Assembly: GCA_964235945.1 (NCBI GenBank)
Contig: CAXSDV010000007.1
Coordinates: forward strand, 1 to 64,000
From: JASLDZ01 sp964235945
GTDB lineage: Bacteria; Pseudomonadota; Alphaproteobacteria; Caulobacterales; Caulobacteraceae
Length of the DNA stretch: 64,000 nt
Reading direction: 5' to 3'
The notes below the pieces were generated by a model. It searched no databases, was not told the DNA's origin, and saw only the letters and a program-made list of their open reading frames with translations. A program made the position numbers and the translations under genes. Of this stretch, positions 28,065 to 37,367 are shown piece by piece (positions within the stretch are counted from its first letter, which is position 1; each line of letters begins with the position of its first letter).

Positions 28065-29210
28065 TCACACCCGCAGGGGCATGAGCACGTACTGGACGCC
28101 GCGGTCGGCCGGGTCGAGCACGAGGGTGGGCGAGGCGGGGTCGGCGAAGCGCAGCTCCATGGTCTCGCCGCCGATCTGGCCGCAAACGTCCAGGAGGTAG
28201 CGCGCGTTGAAGCCGATCTCGAAGCTGTCGCCCTCGTAGTCGATCTCCACCTCCTCCACCGCCTGGCCCGCCTCCATGTTGCGCACGGTCAGGGTCAGCT
28301 TGCCCGTCTCGATGGCGAGCTTCACCGAGCGGCTCTTCTCCGCCGAGATGGTGGCCACCCGGTCCACCGCGTTGGCGAACAGCTTGGTGTCGAGCTGGAC
28401 GAGCTTGGAGTTGTCGCGCGGGATCACGCGCACATAGTCGGGAAAGGCGCCGTCGATCACCTTGGAGGTGAGGGTGGCGCCCCGCGCTTCGGCGCCGTCC
28501 GCACCGCCCGCGAACTCGAAGCGCACCTTGGCCGCGGAGATGCGCACCTCCACGTTCTCGCCCGCGTCGTCCAGCAGGCGACGGGCCTCCGCCACGGTCT
28601 TCCGGGGCACGATGATCCCCGGCAGGCCCGCCGCCCCTTCCGGCGCGGGCATCTCGGCCAGGGCCAGGCGGTGGCCGTCCGTCGCCACCGCGCGCAGCTT
28701 GGTCTCGCCGTTCTCGGTCACCGTGTGGAGGTAGAGGCCGTTGAGGTAGTAGCGCGTCTCCTCCGTGGAGATGGCGAAGCGCGTCTTGTCGATCAGCCGC
28801 ACCAGGGCGTCGGACTCGATCACCAGCTTGTCGGACAGGCCGTCGCCGCTCATCTGCGGGAAGTCGCCGGAGGGCAGCACCGGCAGGTTGAAGCGCGAGC
28901 GCCCGGCGGTGACCGACAGGCGCGGATCCTCGCCCATGAACTTGAGCTCCACGTCCGCGCCGTCCGGGAGCTTCCTCACGATCTCGTAGAGCGTGTGGGC
29001 GGGGGCGGTGATCTGGCCCTCGCCGCTCACCCGGGCGTCCGTCGCGTCCACGATCTCCATGTCGAGGTCGGTGGCGCTGAAGGCCAGCCCCGCCCCGTCC
29101 GCCGAGAGCAGCACGTTGGATAGGATGGGGATGGTGTTCCTGCGCTCCACCACGCTCTGCACGTGGCCGAGCGCCTTGAGGAGGGCGGCGCGCTCGATGG
29201 TGAGCTTCAT
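28065..29210 (-). CDS. dnaN: DNA polymerase III beta clamp
   Basis: DnaN is the sliding clamp that tethers polymerase III and other proteins to DNA. The 381-residue protein has the usual three repeated clamp domains: it begins MKLTIERAALLKALGHVQSVVERRNTIPILSNVLL, contains SGDFPQM and the inter-domain RYYLNGLYLH, and ends in the hydrophobic YVLMPLRV cleft region. Length and sequence are typical. dnaA is not adjacent, as in Caulobacter, where dnaN lies away from the origin. Confidence 0.98.
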   Translation of the reverse strand: MKLTIERAALLKALGHVQSVVERRNTIPILSNVLLSADGAGLAFSATDLDMEIVDATDARVSGEGQITAPAHTLYEIVRKLPDGADVELKFMGEDPRLSVTAGRSRFNLPVLPSGDFPQMSGDGLSDKLVIESDALVRLIDKTRFAISTEETRYYLNGLYLHTVTENGETKLRAVATDGHRLALAEMPAPEGAAGLPGIIVPRKTVAEARRLLDDAGENVEVRISAAKVRFEFAGGADGAEARGATLTSKVIDGAFPDYVRVIPRDNSKLVQLDTKLFANAVDRVATISAEKSRSVKLAIETGKLTLTVRNMEAGQAVEEVEIDYEGDSFEIGFNARYLLDVCGQIGGETMELRFADPASPTLVLDPADRGVQYVLMPLRV

Positions 29211-29341
29211 GCGGCAGGCTACCGGTGGGGCGCGCGGGCGGTGGGGACGGGGGTCCCGAGTCGCCCCGCGCCGGGCTGGAGAAGGGGCGGCGAGATTAGC
29301 CGAAACCCCCGCGGGGGGAAGGGCCGGGGCGATCGCCCCGC

Positions 29342-29857
29342 TCAGCCGCCGTGCCGCAGGCGCAGCGTCCAGACGAGGCCCGAGAGCAGGGCGGCGGCGG
29401 CCCCCGCGGTCAGCGGCCCGCGCAGGGCGCGGTACCAGCCGGGCAGGTCGTCCGCCAGCATGTCCGCCCCGCCCTGGACGAGTAGGAGGACCAGCAGGCC
29501 GGCGAAACGGACCTCCGCCGCCAGCGGCGCGAACAGGAGCGCCCAGGCGGCGATCTGCGGCAGGACGGAGGCGATCAGCAGCCGCGGGTCCGGCCCCGCG
29601 GGCCGCGCCAGCTCGTAGCCCCAGCGCACCCCGCCCAGGAAGGAGACGATGGTCGCCGCGTAGGCCATCAGCGCCAGCGGAGCCAGGTAGACCGCCGGGC
29701 CCAGCCGTCCCGGCCCCGCCCACAGCACCGCGCCCGCGAGGAAAAAGGGCGCGAGCCCCAGCAAGCCCAGCAGCCAGGCCGCCTGCGCGCCCGGCGTGGC
29801 GGGGGACCGCGACGCCGCCCCCAGGCTTCGCCGCGTGCGGATGGGGCGTCGGGGCAC
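29342..29857 (-). CDS. DUF3429 family membrane protein
   Basis: This 171-residue protein has about five hydrophobic helices and the FLGGVRWGYE motif that I associate with DUF3429. The function of the family is unknown. The start is a GTG 3 bp after the podJ stop codon, so it is almost certainly co-transcribed with podJ. The Arg-rich N-terminus before the first helix fits a cytoplasmic N-terminal side. Confidence 0.8.
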   Translation of the reverse strand: MPRRPIRTRRSLGAASRSPATPGAQAAWLLGLLGLAPFFLAGAVLWAGPGRLGPAVYLAPLALMAYAATIVSFLGGVRWGYELARPAGPDPRLLIASVLPQIAAWALLFAPLAAEVRFAGLLVLLLVQGGADMLADDLPGWYRALRGPLTAGAAAALLSGLVWTLRLRHGG

Positions 29858-29860
29858 GGG

Positions 29861-32689
29861 CTACTGCGCCGCCGCCGCCCTGACCTGGGTCGCGGCGATC
29901 TGGGTGCGGTAGGCGGCGGCCGCCCGCTCGGCGGTGGAGAGCTGGTCGGGCGAGAGCTGCAGCTTCAGCGCGTCGGCCCCGGCGCGCGCGCCCGCGTCGC
30001 CCTGGCTGGCGGCGATCAGGTACCACTTGTACGCGTCGGCCGGGTTGCGCGCCGCGCCCCGCCCGTTCTGGGTCATCACCGCCAGGTTGTACTGGGCGTC
30101 GTGGACGCCGAGGTCGGCGGCGCGCTTGAACCAGGCCACGGCCGAAGCGTCGTTCTTCGGGCCGCCGTCGCCCTGGGCGAAGAACAGGCCCAGGTTGAAC
30201 ATGGCCGGGCCGTCGCCCTGCACCGCCGCGCGCTCCGTCCACCGGCGCGCCTCGGGCAGGTCCTTGGACACGCCGCCGCGGCCGTCCTCGTACAGCTTGG
30301 CGAGGTAGAACTGGGCGGGGGCGTAGCCCAGGTTGGCGGCGCGGCGCAGGGCGGCCGGCCCCGCCGCGTCGCCCGCCTCGATCTGGCGCACCGCAGAGGC
30401 GTAGAGGGTGCGGGCGTTGGCGGGGGCGTCGGGCGCCTGCGGAACGGGGGCGGTGTCGCGCTTGAGCCCGGGGCTCGCGCCCGCGGCGGCCGGAGCGTCC
30501 GCCGGCGTGGCGGCCCCGTGCGGGTCGGCCCCGTCGACGCCCGGGTCCTGGCCGGGGGCGTCGGGCGCGGACATGGCCACCGCCAACTGGTCGCCGCCGC
30601 TGTGTGCGCCGCGCGCCACGGCGGTGGGAGCCTCGCCGGTGGTGGCGGGGCCGGAGCCGTCGCCCTTGGCCAGCATGAACGCGCCCACGGCGATGGCCAC
30701 GGTGGAGCTGGCCACCACCGAGGCCAGGGCGGCCGTGCGCAGGGTGGACCCCCCCGTTTCGCCCCGGCGCTTCCACGGCATGTCCGGCAGCGCGACGCCG
30801 CGCAGGCGCTCGAAGCCCGAAGCGGGCGCGCCTTCGGCCCCGTCGCGTGCGCGCCGGCCGCCGCCGCGCGCTTCGGCGGCCTGGCGCGCGGCCGCGCGGG
30901 CGGACTCGATCAGTTCGCGGGTGGACGCGACGCGGGGAGCCGTCGCCTCGCCGGCGGGGTGCAGGGGCTGGCCGAAGGCGGAAGGCTCCGCCTCCTCCGG
31001 CCAGCCTTCGGCGGGGTCGCCCCAGGCGAGGGGCTGGGCGGCGGGTTCCGCGCGGGCTTCGGGCGGCGCGGCCTGGGCGAAGATCGGGTCGGAGAACGGG
31101 TCGGCGGCGAAGCTCGGCGCTTCGGCGGCCACGCCGAAGTCGCTGGCGAAGGGCTCGTCCTCCTCAGCGTCGAAGTCGCCGAACGGGTCGGCGGGACGCG
31201 CGGGGGGCGGGGCGGGCTGGAACACCGCCGCCATGGGCGAGCTCGCGCGGCCGGAGGGGGGCGCCGCGACCGGGGGCCGGGCCGGCGGCGGCGCGGGTTC
31301 GGCGGCGGCCTGGGGCGCGGCGGCGGGAGGCGCGGAGGGCGCGGGGGGCTCGGGCCGCGGCTCGGCCAGCAGCCGCGCGGTGCGCTCCTCGCTGGTGCGG
31401 ACGCGTTCGGCGAACTCGGCGGCGGCCGCCTCCGACCCCGCGTTCAGCTTGTCGGTGACCAGGCCGATCTGGCGGCCCAGCTCGTCCGAGGCCTGGGCCG
31501 CCCGGCGCTCGGAAGCGCCGATGCGGTCGGCCAGCTTCTCCGCGATGCGGGCGATCTCGCCGCCCAGCCGCTCCAGCGCCTCCGCCTGGGCGTCGTCGCC
31601 CCGGCGCAGGCGCGCCTCCACCACGTCCGCGATGCGCTGGACCTCGCCGCCCGTGCGTCGGTCGCTCTCCTCCTGGCGGCCTTCCGCCGATTGAAGGCGG
31701 CCGCTGAGGCTCTGGGCGATGCGCACCACTTCGCGGCCCATGGTGTCGATCGCCTGGGCCGAGCGCTTCTCGGCGCGCGACACGTCGCCGGCCAGGTCGC
31801 GCAGCGCCCCCTCCAGCGCGTCCAGCTTGCCGGACGCCGCCGAGCGGATGCGTTCGGCCATCTCCGCGCGCGCGGTCTCCACCCGGTCGGACAGCTCGGC
31901 GGCGAGCTGCTCGAAGCGCGCGGGCGCCACGGCGACCTCGGACGATGCTTGGGCCTCGGCCTGGAGCAGGCGCCGGTCCAGGCCGGCGAAGGAGAACTCC
32001 AGCGCGCGCACCGCCTCGCCCGTGCGCGCCTCGGCCGCCGCCAGCCGCTCGGCCATCTCGGCGAAGCGCGCCTCCACCCGGTCCGGGTCGGCCTGGCGCG
32101 CGTCCAGCCGGTCCACCCGGGTCTGCAGGCCGGCCAGGTCGCCGCGGGTCTCGGCGTGGAGCGCGCGGGCGCGGCTCTCGCCCTCGTAGATCTGGGCGGC
32201 CACCTTGCCGAGCGCCGATTCGAGCGCCTTGAGGGCGTCGCGGCGGGGCGCGTCCTGCTCGTCCATGCGGCCCAACCGCTCCGCCAGCTTGGCCTGGGCG
32301 TCGCGCACCCCTTCCAGCTTGCCGGCGGCGCCCTCCGCCCCGTCCAAGCGCGACAGCACGCCGGACACCCGGCGGTCGATGCCCGCGATCGCCTGACCGG
32401 AGCGCTGCTCGGCGGCCTCCATGCGGTTGGACAGCTCGTCCAGCGCGTGGGTGACGCGCTTGAGGTCGGCGGAACTCCCGCCGGCCGCGGCCAGGGCGGG
32501 AACGGCGAGCGCCTGGGGCGCGGCGGCGGCGCGGCCGGGCGGCGAGGGTTCGCCCTCGCCTTCGCCCTCGATGATCATCTGGTTCAGCCATTCGCCCAGG
32601 GTCTGGCCCGAGCGGCGCGCCAGGTCCTTGGCGATCTCGCGCGCCTTGGGGTCGATCCCCTTGACGCTCCAAGGTCCGGCGGAACTCAT
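29861..32689 (-). CDS. podJ: Polar organelle development protein PodJ
   Basis: PodJ is a polarity scaffold that in Caulobacter directs assembly of pili, holdfast and chemotaxis proteins at the new pole. The 942-residue protein starts with the characteristic WSVKGIDPKAREIAKDLARR segment. It continues with a long Ala/Glu/Arg-rich coiled coil (about 80-500), a Pro/Ala-rich acidic linker, one transmembrane helix at about 650-672 and three to four periplasmic Sel1-like repeats (RAANLGYAPAQFYLAKLYEDG and similar). No peptidoglycan-binding domain follows the repeats. A perfect CtrA box and several GANTC sites lie upstream. Confidence 0.9.
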   Translation of the reverse strand: MSSAGPWSVKGIDPKAREIAKDLARRSGQTLGEWLNQMIIEGEGEGEPSPPGRAAAAPQALAVPALAAAGGSSADLKRVTHALDELSNRMEAAEQRSGQAIAGIDRRVSGVLSRLDGAEGAAGKLEGVRDAQAKLAERLGRMDEQDAPRRDALKALESALGKVAAQIYEGESRARALHAETRGDLAGLQTRVDRLDARQADPDRVEARFAEMAERLAAAEARTGEAVRALEFSFAGLDRRLLQAEAQASSEVAVAPARFEQLAAELSDRVETARAEMAERIRSAASGKLDALEGALRDLAGDVSRAEKRSAQAIDTMGREVVRIAQSLSGRLQSAEGRQEESDRRTGGEVQRIADVVEARLRRGDDAQAEALERLGGEIARIAEKLADRIGASERRAAQASDELGRQIGLVTDKLNAGSEAAAAEFAERVRTSEERTARLLAEPRPEPPAPSAPPAAAPQAAAEPAPPPARPPVAAPPSGRASSPMAAVFQPAPPPARPADPFGDFDAEEDEPFASDFGVAAEAPSFAADPFSDPIFAQAAPPEARAEPAAQPLAWGDPAEGWPEEAEPSAFGQPLHPAGEATAPRVASTRELIESARAAARQAAEARGGGRRARDGAEGAPASGFERLRGVALPDMPWKRRGETGGSTLRTAALASVVASSTVAIAVGAFMLAKGDGSGPATTGEAPTAVARGAHSGGDQLAVAMSAPDAPGQDPGVDGADPHGAATPADAPAAAGASPGLKRDTAPVPQAPDAPANARTLYASAVRQIEAGDAAGPAALRRAANLGYAPAQFYLAKLYEDGRGGVSKDLPEARRWTERAAVQGDGPAMFNLGLFFAQGDGGPKNDASAVAWFKRAADLGVHDAQYNLAVMTQNGRGAARNPADAYKWYLIAASQGDAGARAGADALKLQLSPDQLSTAERAAAAYRTQIAATQVRAAAAQ

Positions 32690-32736
32690 CTGGCTTCGTT
32701 CTCCCCGGCCCGCGGCGTCGGCGCGCCCCTGGACCC

Positions 32737-32928
32737 GACTCTGCCGTTGGACGCTAACTGAACGAGCCGTGGCGTGTAAACGCGACCCGCCACCCCAAAT
32801 CTTGCGGACTCGACGAACGCGTGTGGACGAATCGCGCCGTTCCCCAGGACGAAGGTGGCGCAAGCCCTTTAACGGCGCGTTAAGCATGGCGCGCCCGCCG
32901 GCGCATCCCGTTCGCCCTGGCCTGAGTC
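32737..32928. promoter_or_regulatory. Cluster of four GANTC (CcrM) sites
   Basis: GACTC at 32737 and 32807, GAATC at 32829 and GAGTC at 32924 all fall in the 263 bp between podJ and the serine hydrolase gene. GANTC is the target of the cell-cycle methyltransferase CcrM, whose methylation state is read by GcrA. Four sites are more than the fewer than one expected by chance for about 72% GC. Confidence 0.55.
32869..32883. promoter_or_regulatory. Perfect CtrA box
   Basis: TTAA, seven bases (CGGCGCG), TTAA matches the CtrA consensus TTAA-N7-TTAA exactly. It lies in the divergent region between podJ (start 32689) and the serine hydrolase (start 32953). CtrA is known to control podJ transcription in Caulobacter. 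The site is 70 bp from the hydrolase start, so it could regulate that gene too. Confidence 0.7.
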
Positions 32929-32952
32929 GGAAGGTCGCAGTAGAGCGCGCCC

Positions 32953-34098
32953 ATGGACGCCCCCGTGTTCGACCTCCTCGCCGTCGCCGATCCCGGCCCC
33001 GACCGTTTCGCTTCCGTCCGGCGGGCGTTCCAGGCCAACTTCGCCGAGGGGCTGGAGTTGGGCGCGCGCTTCACCGCCTGGGCGGACGGCGTCCCCGTGG
33101 TCGACCTCCTCGGCGGCTGGGCCGACCGCGCCGCTTCCAGGCCCTTCGCGGCCGACACGCTGACCCCCGTCTTCTCCACCACCAAGGCGCTGGCGGCGGT
33201 GATGGTCGCGCGCTTGGTGGATGCGGGCCGGCTCGACTACGCCCAGCCCGTGGCGGACGTCTGGCCGCAGTTCGCCGCCGCGGGCAAGGCGGCGGTCACC
33301 GTGGAGCAGGCGCTCTCCCACCAGGCGGGCCTGCCGGGCTTCGCCGAGCCGATGGACCCGGCCGACTGGTTCGACTGGGACCTGATCTGTTCGCGGCTGG
33401 CGGCCATGGCCCCCTTGTGGCCGCCCGGCGCGGCCAGCGGCTACCACCCGGTCACCTTCGGCTACATCGCGGGGGAGATCTTCCGGCGGGTGGACGGGCG
33501 CACGCTCGGGACGGCGCTGCGGCGGGACGTGGCGGAGCCGCTGGGCCTGGACCTGTGGATCGGCCTGCCGCCTTCGGAGCACGCCCGGGTGGCGGACCTG
33601 GAGCGTCCCAAGTCGATGCCGCGCTTCGGCGAGGTGAACGAGGCCACCCGGGTCGCTTTTCTGACGCGCTGGGCTTCGCCGGGCGGCCGAAGCTCCGCGG
33701 CCTGGCGCGAGGCGGAGATCCCCTCGGTCAACGGCCACGCCACCGCCCCGGCGCTGGCCCGGCTGATGGCGGCCCTGGCGGCGGGCGGGACGCTGGACGG
33801 CGTGCGCGTGCTCTCGCCCGAAGGCGTGGCGGCCCTGGCCCGCTCGCGCATCGCCGGCGACGACCTGGTGCTGAAGAACTTCACCTCCTGGGGGGCGGGG
33901 GTGATGAGGAACGAGGGCCGCTGGGCGTACGGGCCGGGCGGGGCGACCTTCGGCCACTCGGGCTGGGGCGGCTCCTGCGCCTTCGCCGACCCCGAGCGGG
34001 GGGTGGCGGCGGCCTACGTCATGAACCGCCAATCGAGCGACCTGGTGGGCGACCCCCGCGCCAAGCGCTTGATCGCGGCGCTGTACGCCTCGCTCTAG
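32953..34098 (+). CDS. Serine hydrolase, class C beta-lactamase-like esterase family
   Basis: This 381-residue protein of the beta-lactamase/penicillin-binding fold has the catalytic S-x-x-K as STTK at residues 75-78, a tyrosine in the SGYHPVTFGYIAGE segment and HSGWGG as the third conserved element. These suit EstB-like esterases. No signal peptide is visible, which argues against a periplasmic antibiotic-resistance enzyme. Substrate unknown. It diverges from podJ and shares its CtrA-box region. Confidence 0.85.
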   Translation: MDAPVFDLLAVADPGPDRFASVRRAFQANFAEGLELGARFTAWADGVPVVDLLGGWADRAASRPFAADTLTPVFSTTKALAAVMVARLVDAGRLDYAQPVADVWPQFAAAGKAAVTVEQALSHQAGLPGFAEPMDPADWFDWDLICSRLAAMAPLWPPGAASGYHPVTFGYIAGEIFRRVDGRTLGTALRRDVAEPLGLDLWIGLPPSEHARVADLERPKSMPRFGEVNEATRVAFLTRWASPGGRSSAAWREAEIPSVNGHATAPALARLMAALAAGGTLDGVRVLSPEGVAALARSRIAGDDLVLKNFTSWGAGVMRNEGRWAYGPGGATFGHSGWGGSCAFADPERGVAAAYVMNRQSSDLVGDPRAKRLIAALYASL

Positions 34099-34105
34099 CC
34101 GCGCT

Positions 34106-35026
34106 CTAGGCGGGGAGGGCGCGGCGGCGCGGCCTCGCCTTCACCAGGCCCGCGGCCACGAACACCGCCACCCCCGCCCAGATGAAGCCGAAGGCGACGA
34201 GGCCCAGGGGCGACAGGCGCTCGCCGCCCTCCAGCCCCAGGGCGAATTGCAGGGTGGGGGAGATGAACTGCAGGAAGCCCATCAGCGTGAGCGGCAGGCC
34301 GCGCGCGCCCACCGCGAACAGGAACAAGGGCAGGGCGGTGGCGGGCCCGCCCAGCAGCAGGATGAGGCTGGCGGCGGGGCTCGCGCCGAAGCTCGCGTGG
34401 CCGTGGGCGCTCAGCCAGCCGATGTAGCCCAGCGCCAGGGGCAGCAGCAGGGCGCACTCGACGAACAGGCCGGTCTGCGCGTCGGCGGCGGCGCGCTTCC
34501 TCACGATCCCGTATCCCGCGAAGCTGAACGCCACCGCCAGGGAGACCCACGGCACGCCGCCGACGGCCACCGCCTGCAGGGCCACGCCCGCGCCCGCCAG
34601 CGCCGCCGCCGCCCATTGCGGCGCGTCCAGCCGCTCGCCGAACAGCCAGGCGCCCGCCGCCAGGTTGATCAGGGGCAGGATGTAGTAGCCGAGGCTCGTG
34701 TCCAGGGTGCGCCCCGCGTCCACCGCCGAGACGTAGACCGTCCAGTTCACCGCGGCGAGCGCGGCCGACAGCGCCAGCGGCAGGACCGCGCGCGGCCGGG
34801 CCGCGAGCGCCCGCAGCGCCGGCAGCCGCCCGGTGGCGACCACCAGCAGCAAGGCCAGCGGGGCGGAGGCGGTGATGCGCCAGGCCACCGTCTCCAGCGG
34901 TGCGGAGCCCGCCGCCTCCCCCGCGCGGAACAGCAGCGGCATCAGCCCCCAGAACAGGTAGGCGACGAGCGCGGCGCTCAGGGCGCGCCGGTCCAGGCTC
35001 CCGGCCGGGGCCGGCGCCGCGCTCAC
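34106..35026 (-). CDS. rarD: EamA-family permease RarD
   Basis: This is a 306-residue ten-helix membrane protein of the drug/metabolite transporter superfamily. The start region (LVAYLFWGLMPLLFR), the ETVAWRI motif, NWTVYVSAV and SLGYYILPLINLAAGAWLFGERL identify the RarD branch. Substrate is not established for the family. The GTG start overlaps the asd stop (GTGA), so it is coupled to asd. Its 3' end nearly meets the convergent hydrolase gene (7 bp). Confidence 0.92.
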   Translation of the reverse strand: MSAAPAPAGSLDRRALSAALVAYLFWGLMPLLFRAGEAAGSAPLETVAWRITASAPLALLLVVATGRLPALRALAARPRAVLPLALSAALAAVNWTVYVSAVDAGRTLDTSLGYYILPLINLAAGAWLFGERLDAPQWAAAALAGAGVALQAVAVGGVPWVSLAVAFSFAGYGIVRKRAAADAQTGLFVECALLLPLALGYIGWLSAHGHASFGASPAASLILLLGGPATALPLFLFAVGARGLPLTLMGFLQFISPTLQFALGLEGGERLSPLGLVAFGFIWAGVAVFVAAGLVKARPRRRALPA

Positions 35027-36054
35027 GCCGCCGCGCGCTCGGCGATCAGCCCCCGCTCGTGCAGGAGCTGGGCGATCTGCACCGCGTTCAGCGCCGCGCC
35101 CTTGCGCAGGTTGTCGGACACGACCCACAGGGCCAAGCCGTTCTCGACCGTGGGGTCCTCGCGGATGCGGCTGACGAACACGCCGAACTCGCCCACGGTC
35201 TCCAGCGGGGTGGCGTAGCCGCCGTCCTCGCGCTTGTCGATCACGACCACGCCGGGGGAGTTGCGCAGCACTTCGCGCGCCTCATCGGCGGTGAGCTCGG
35301 TCTCGAACTCGATGTTGACCGCCTCCGCATGGCCCACGAACACGGGCACGCGCACGCAGGTGGCGTGCAGCTTGATCGCGGGGTCGAGGATCTTCTTGGT
35401 TTCCGCCGCCATCTTCCACTCCTCCTTGGTGGAGCCGTCGTCCAGGAAGACGTCGATGTGCGGGATGACGTTGAAGGCGATCTGCTTGGTGTAGAACTTG
35501 GGCTCGGGCGCTCCCAATACGAACACGCCCTTGGCCTGCTCCCACAGCTCGTCCATCCCGGCCTTCCCCGAGCCGGAGGTCGACTGGTAGGTCGACACCA
35601 CCACTCGCTTGATCCGCGCCTCGTCGTGCAGCGGCTTGAGCGCCACCACGAGCTGGATGGTCGAGCAGTTGGGGTTGGCGATGATGTTCTTGGGCCGGAA
35701 GCCTTCCACCGCGTCCGGGTTCACCTCCGGCACCACCAGCGGCACCTGGGGGTGCATGCGCCAGGCGGAGGAGTTGTCGATCACGATGGCGCCCGCGCGG
35801 CCGATCTTCTCCGACCACGCCGTGGACACCTCGCCCCCCGCGCTCATCAGCACGAGGTCCACCTTTGAGAAATCGAAGGTCTCCAGGTCCACGCACTTCA
35901 GCGTGCGCTCGCCGTACGCCACCTCCACGCCCTTGGAGTTGCGCGAGGCGATGGCGTGGATCTCGTCGATGGGAAAGGCGAGCTCCTCCAGCACCGTCAG
36001 CATTTCACGGCCCACGGCGCCGGTGGCGCCCACGACGGCGACGCGATAGCCCAT
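35023..36054 (-). CDS. asd: Aspartate-semialdehyde dehydrogenase
   Basis: Asd reduces aspartyl phosphate with NADPH to the semialdehyde that feeds lysine, diaminopimelate, threonine and methionine synthesis. The 343-residue protein has the N-terminal VAVVGATGAVGREML nucleotide-binding loop, catalytic cysteine in NPNCSTIQLV, STYQSTSGSGK and the catalytic histidine region HATCVRVPVFVGHAE. Two later users of its product, thrC and metZ, are elsewhere in this window. Confidence 0.97.
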   Translation of the reverse strand: MGYRVAVVGATGAVGREMLTVLEELAFPIDEIHAIASRNSKGVEVAYGERTLKCVDLETFDFSKVDLVLMSAGGEVSTAWSEKIGRAGAIVIDNSSAWRMHPQVPLVVPEVNPDAVEGFRPKNIIANPNCSTIQLVVALKPLHDEARIKRVVVSTYQSTSGSGKAGMDELWEQAKGVFVLGAPEPKFYTKQIAFNVIPHIDVFLDDGSTKEEWKMAAETKKILDPAIKLHATCVRVPVFVGHAEAVNIEFETELTADEAREVLRNSPGVVVIDKREDGGYATPLETVGEFGVFVSRIREDPTVENGLALWVVSDNLRKGAALNAVQIAQLLHERGLIAERAAA

Positions 36055-36132
36055 GATTTCAGTCTCCGCAGGTCACGCGGCGCAGGTACGCGCCGGGCGG
36101 GGGCGGGGCAAGCCGAGCTTGCCGGCGGTTGC

Positions 36133-36690
36133 TCAAAGCCGGGCCGGGGCGCCGGCGCGCCGCGCCCGCCAGTCCTCGCGCGACTGGCCCCACACCACGG
36201 TGGGCGCGTCGATGGGCTCGGGCAGCCGCGCCTCGCGCAGCACCCGCGAGCCGAGGCGCCGCGCCACCGCTTCGGACGGGGCGTTGCCCGGGCTGATGCA
36301 GTGGATCACCTCGCTCCAGCCCAGACGATCAAAGGCGAAGTCCAGGCTGGCGGAGGCGGCCTCCGTGGCTAAGCCTCGACCCAGGGCGTCGCGCGACAGT
36401 CCCCAGCCCACCTCCGTCCCGGGCCAGCCGTCCGGATGCATCGGCCCGACGCGCCCCACGAGGGCCCCCGTGTCGCGACGGAACACCATGAACATGGAGA
36501 AGCCGTACAGCGCCCAGGCGCCGGCGTAGCCGGCGAACATGCGCCAAGCGACCGGGCGACTGCGCGCGCCGCCCAGGGCGGCCATGACGACGGGGTCGGC
36601 CAGCATGTCGGCGAAGGCGTCGAAGTCCTCGGGCGCGGGGGGCCGCAGGCGCAGGCGTTCGGTCTCCAGCGTCGGTCCGGGAACGGTCAT
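36133..36690 (-). CDS. RimJ/RimL-type GNAT acetyltransferase
   Basis: A 185-residue N-acetyltransferase with the opening LETERLRLRPPAPEDFDAF, the EVGWGLSRDALGRGLATEAASASLDFAF acetyl-CoA-binding segment and HCISPGNAPSEAVARRLG. Such proteins acetylate protein N-termini or small molecules, and the substrate cannot be told. The ATG at 36690 has GAGGAG upstream. It sits just downstream of ccmB, where ccmC is found in many relatives. Confidence 0.9.
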   Translation of the reverse strand: MTVPGPTLETERLRLRPPAPEDFDAFADMLADPVVMAALGGARSRPVAWRMFAGYAGAWALYGFSMFMVFRRDTGALVGRVGPMHPDGWPGTEVGWGLSRDALGRGLATEAASASLDFAFDRLGWSEVIHCISPGNAPSEAVARRLGSRVLREARLPEPIDAPTVVWGQSREDWRARRAGAPARL

Positions 36691-36701
36691 TGGGGAACTC
36701 C

Positions 36702-37367
36702 TCAGTCGAGCGCGGCGCGGCAGGCGGCGGCCATGGCGAAGGGGGCGAGCGCCGCCGTGGCCAGGGCGTAGGCGCAGGCCAGCATGAGCCCGCCGCGCCA
36801 GTCCAGCCCCTCGCCGTAGGCCGCCACCGCCCCCGCGCCGAACACCAGCGGCGGCGCGTAGAACGGCAGCACCAGCACGGCGGTGAGCAGGCCGCCCCGC
36901 CGCGCGCCCAGGGTCAGCGCCGCCCCCACCCCGCCCGTGAAGCTGAACGCCGCCCCCGCCGCCAGCGCGGAGGCCAGGATCACGGGGGCCAGCGTCGTCG
37001 GCGCGCCCAGCATCACCGCCACCAAGGGGGCCATCATCGCCAGGGGCAGGCCCGTGGCCGTCCACTGCGCCGCGCACTTCACCGCGGCCGTGAGCTCCAG
37101 CGGCAGGGGGCCCAGCGCCAGCAGGTCCAGCGCGCCGTCCTCGTAGTCGCGCTCGAACAATCGCTCCAGCGACAGCAGCGAGGCCAGCGCCAGGGCGACG
37201 AAGGCCGTGCCGGGGGCCACCGCGCGCAGGCGCTCGGGGGCGGAGCCCGAAGCCAGGGGCGGCAGCACGGCCAGGCCGAGGTAGAAGGCGGCGGCCAGCA
37301 GCGGCCCGCCCCCGCGACCCCAGGCGGCCGCGAGTTCGCGCCGGAACAGGGCGAGGAGCGCGCTCAC
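36702..37367 (-). CDS. ccmB: Heme exporter subunit CcmB
   Basis: CcmB is the membrane subunit of the CcmAB ABC module that supports cytochrome c maturation by releasing heme-loaded CcmE. The 221-residue protein has about six hydrophobic segments and the family pattern LERLFERDYEDGALDLLALGPLP. The start is a GTG overlapping the ccmA stop. The bc1 cytochrome c1 in this window depends on this system. Confidence 0.93.
   Translation of the reverse strand: MSALLALFRRELAAAWGRGGGPLLAAAFYLGLAVLPPLASGSAPERLRAVAPGTAFVALALASLLSLERLFERDYEDGALDLLALGPLPLELTAAVKCAAQWTATGLPLAMMAPLVAVMLGAPTTLAPVILASALAAGAAFSFTGGVGAALTLGARRGGLLTAVLVLPFYAPPLVFGAGAVAAYGEGLDWRGGLMLACAYALATAALAPFAMAAACRAALD

Noticed and set aside
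30101..32761. 886-codon plus-strand open frame opposite podJ
   Set aside because: It is a Gly/Arg/His-rich antisense frame of a repetitive coiled-coil gene.
32953..34098. Beta-lactamase resistance enzyme
   Set aside because: Although it has the S-x-x-K fold, there is no signal peptide and the motifs fit EstB-like esterases better.
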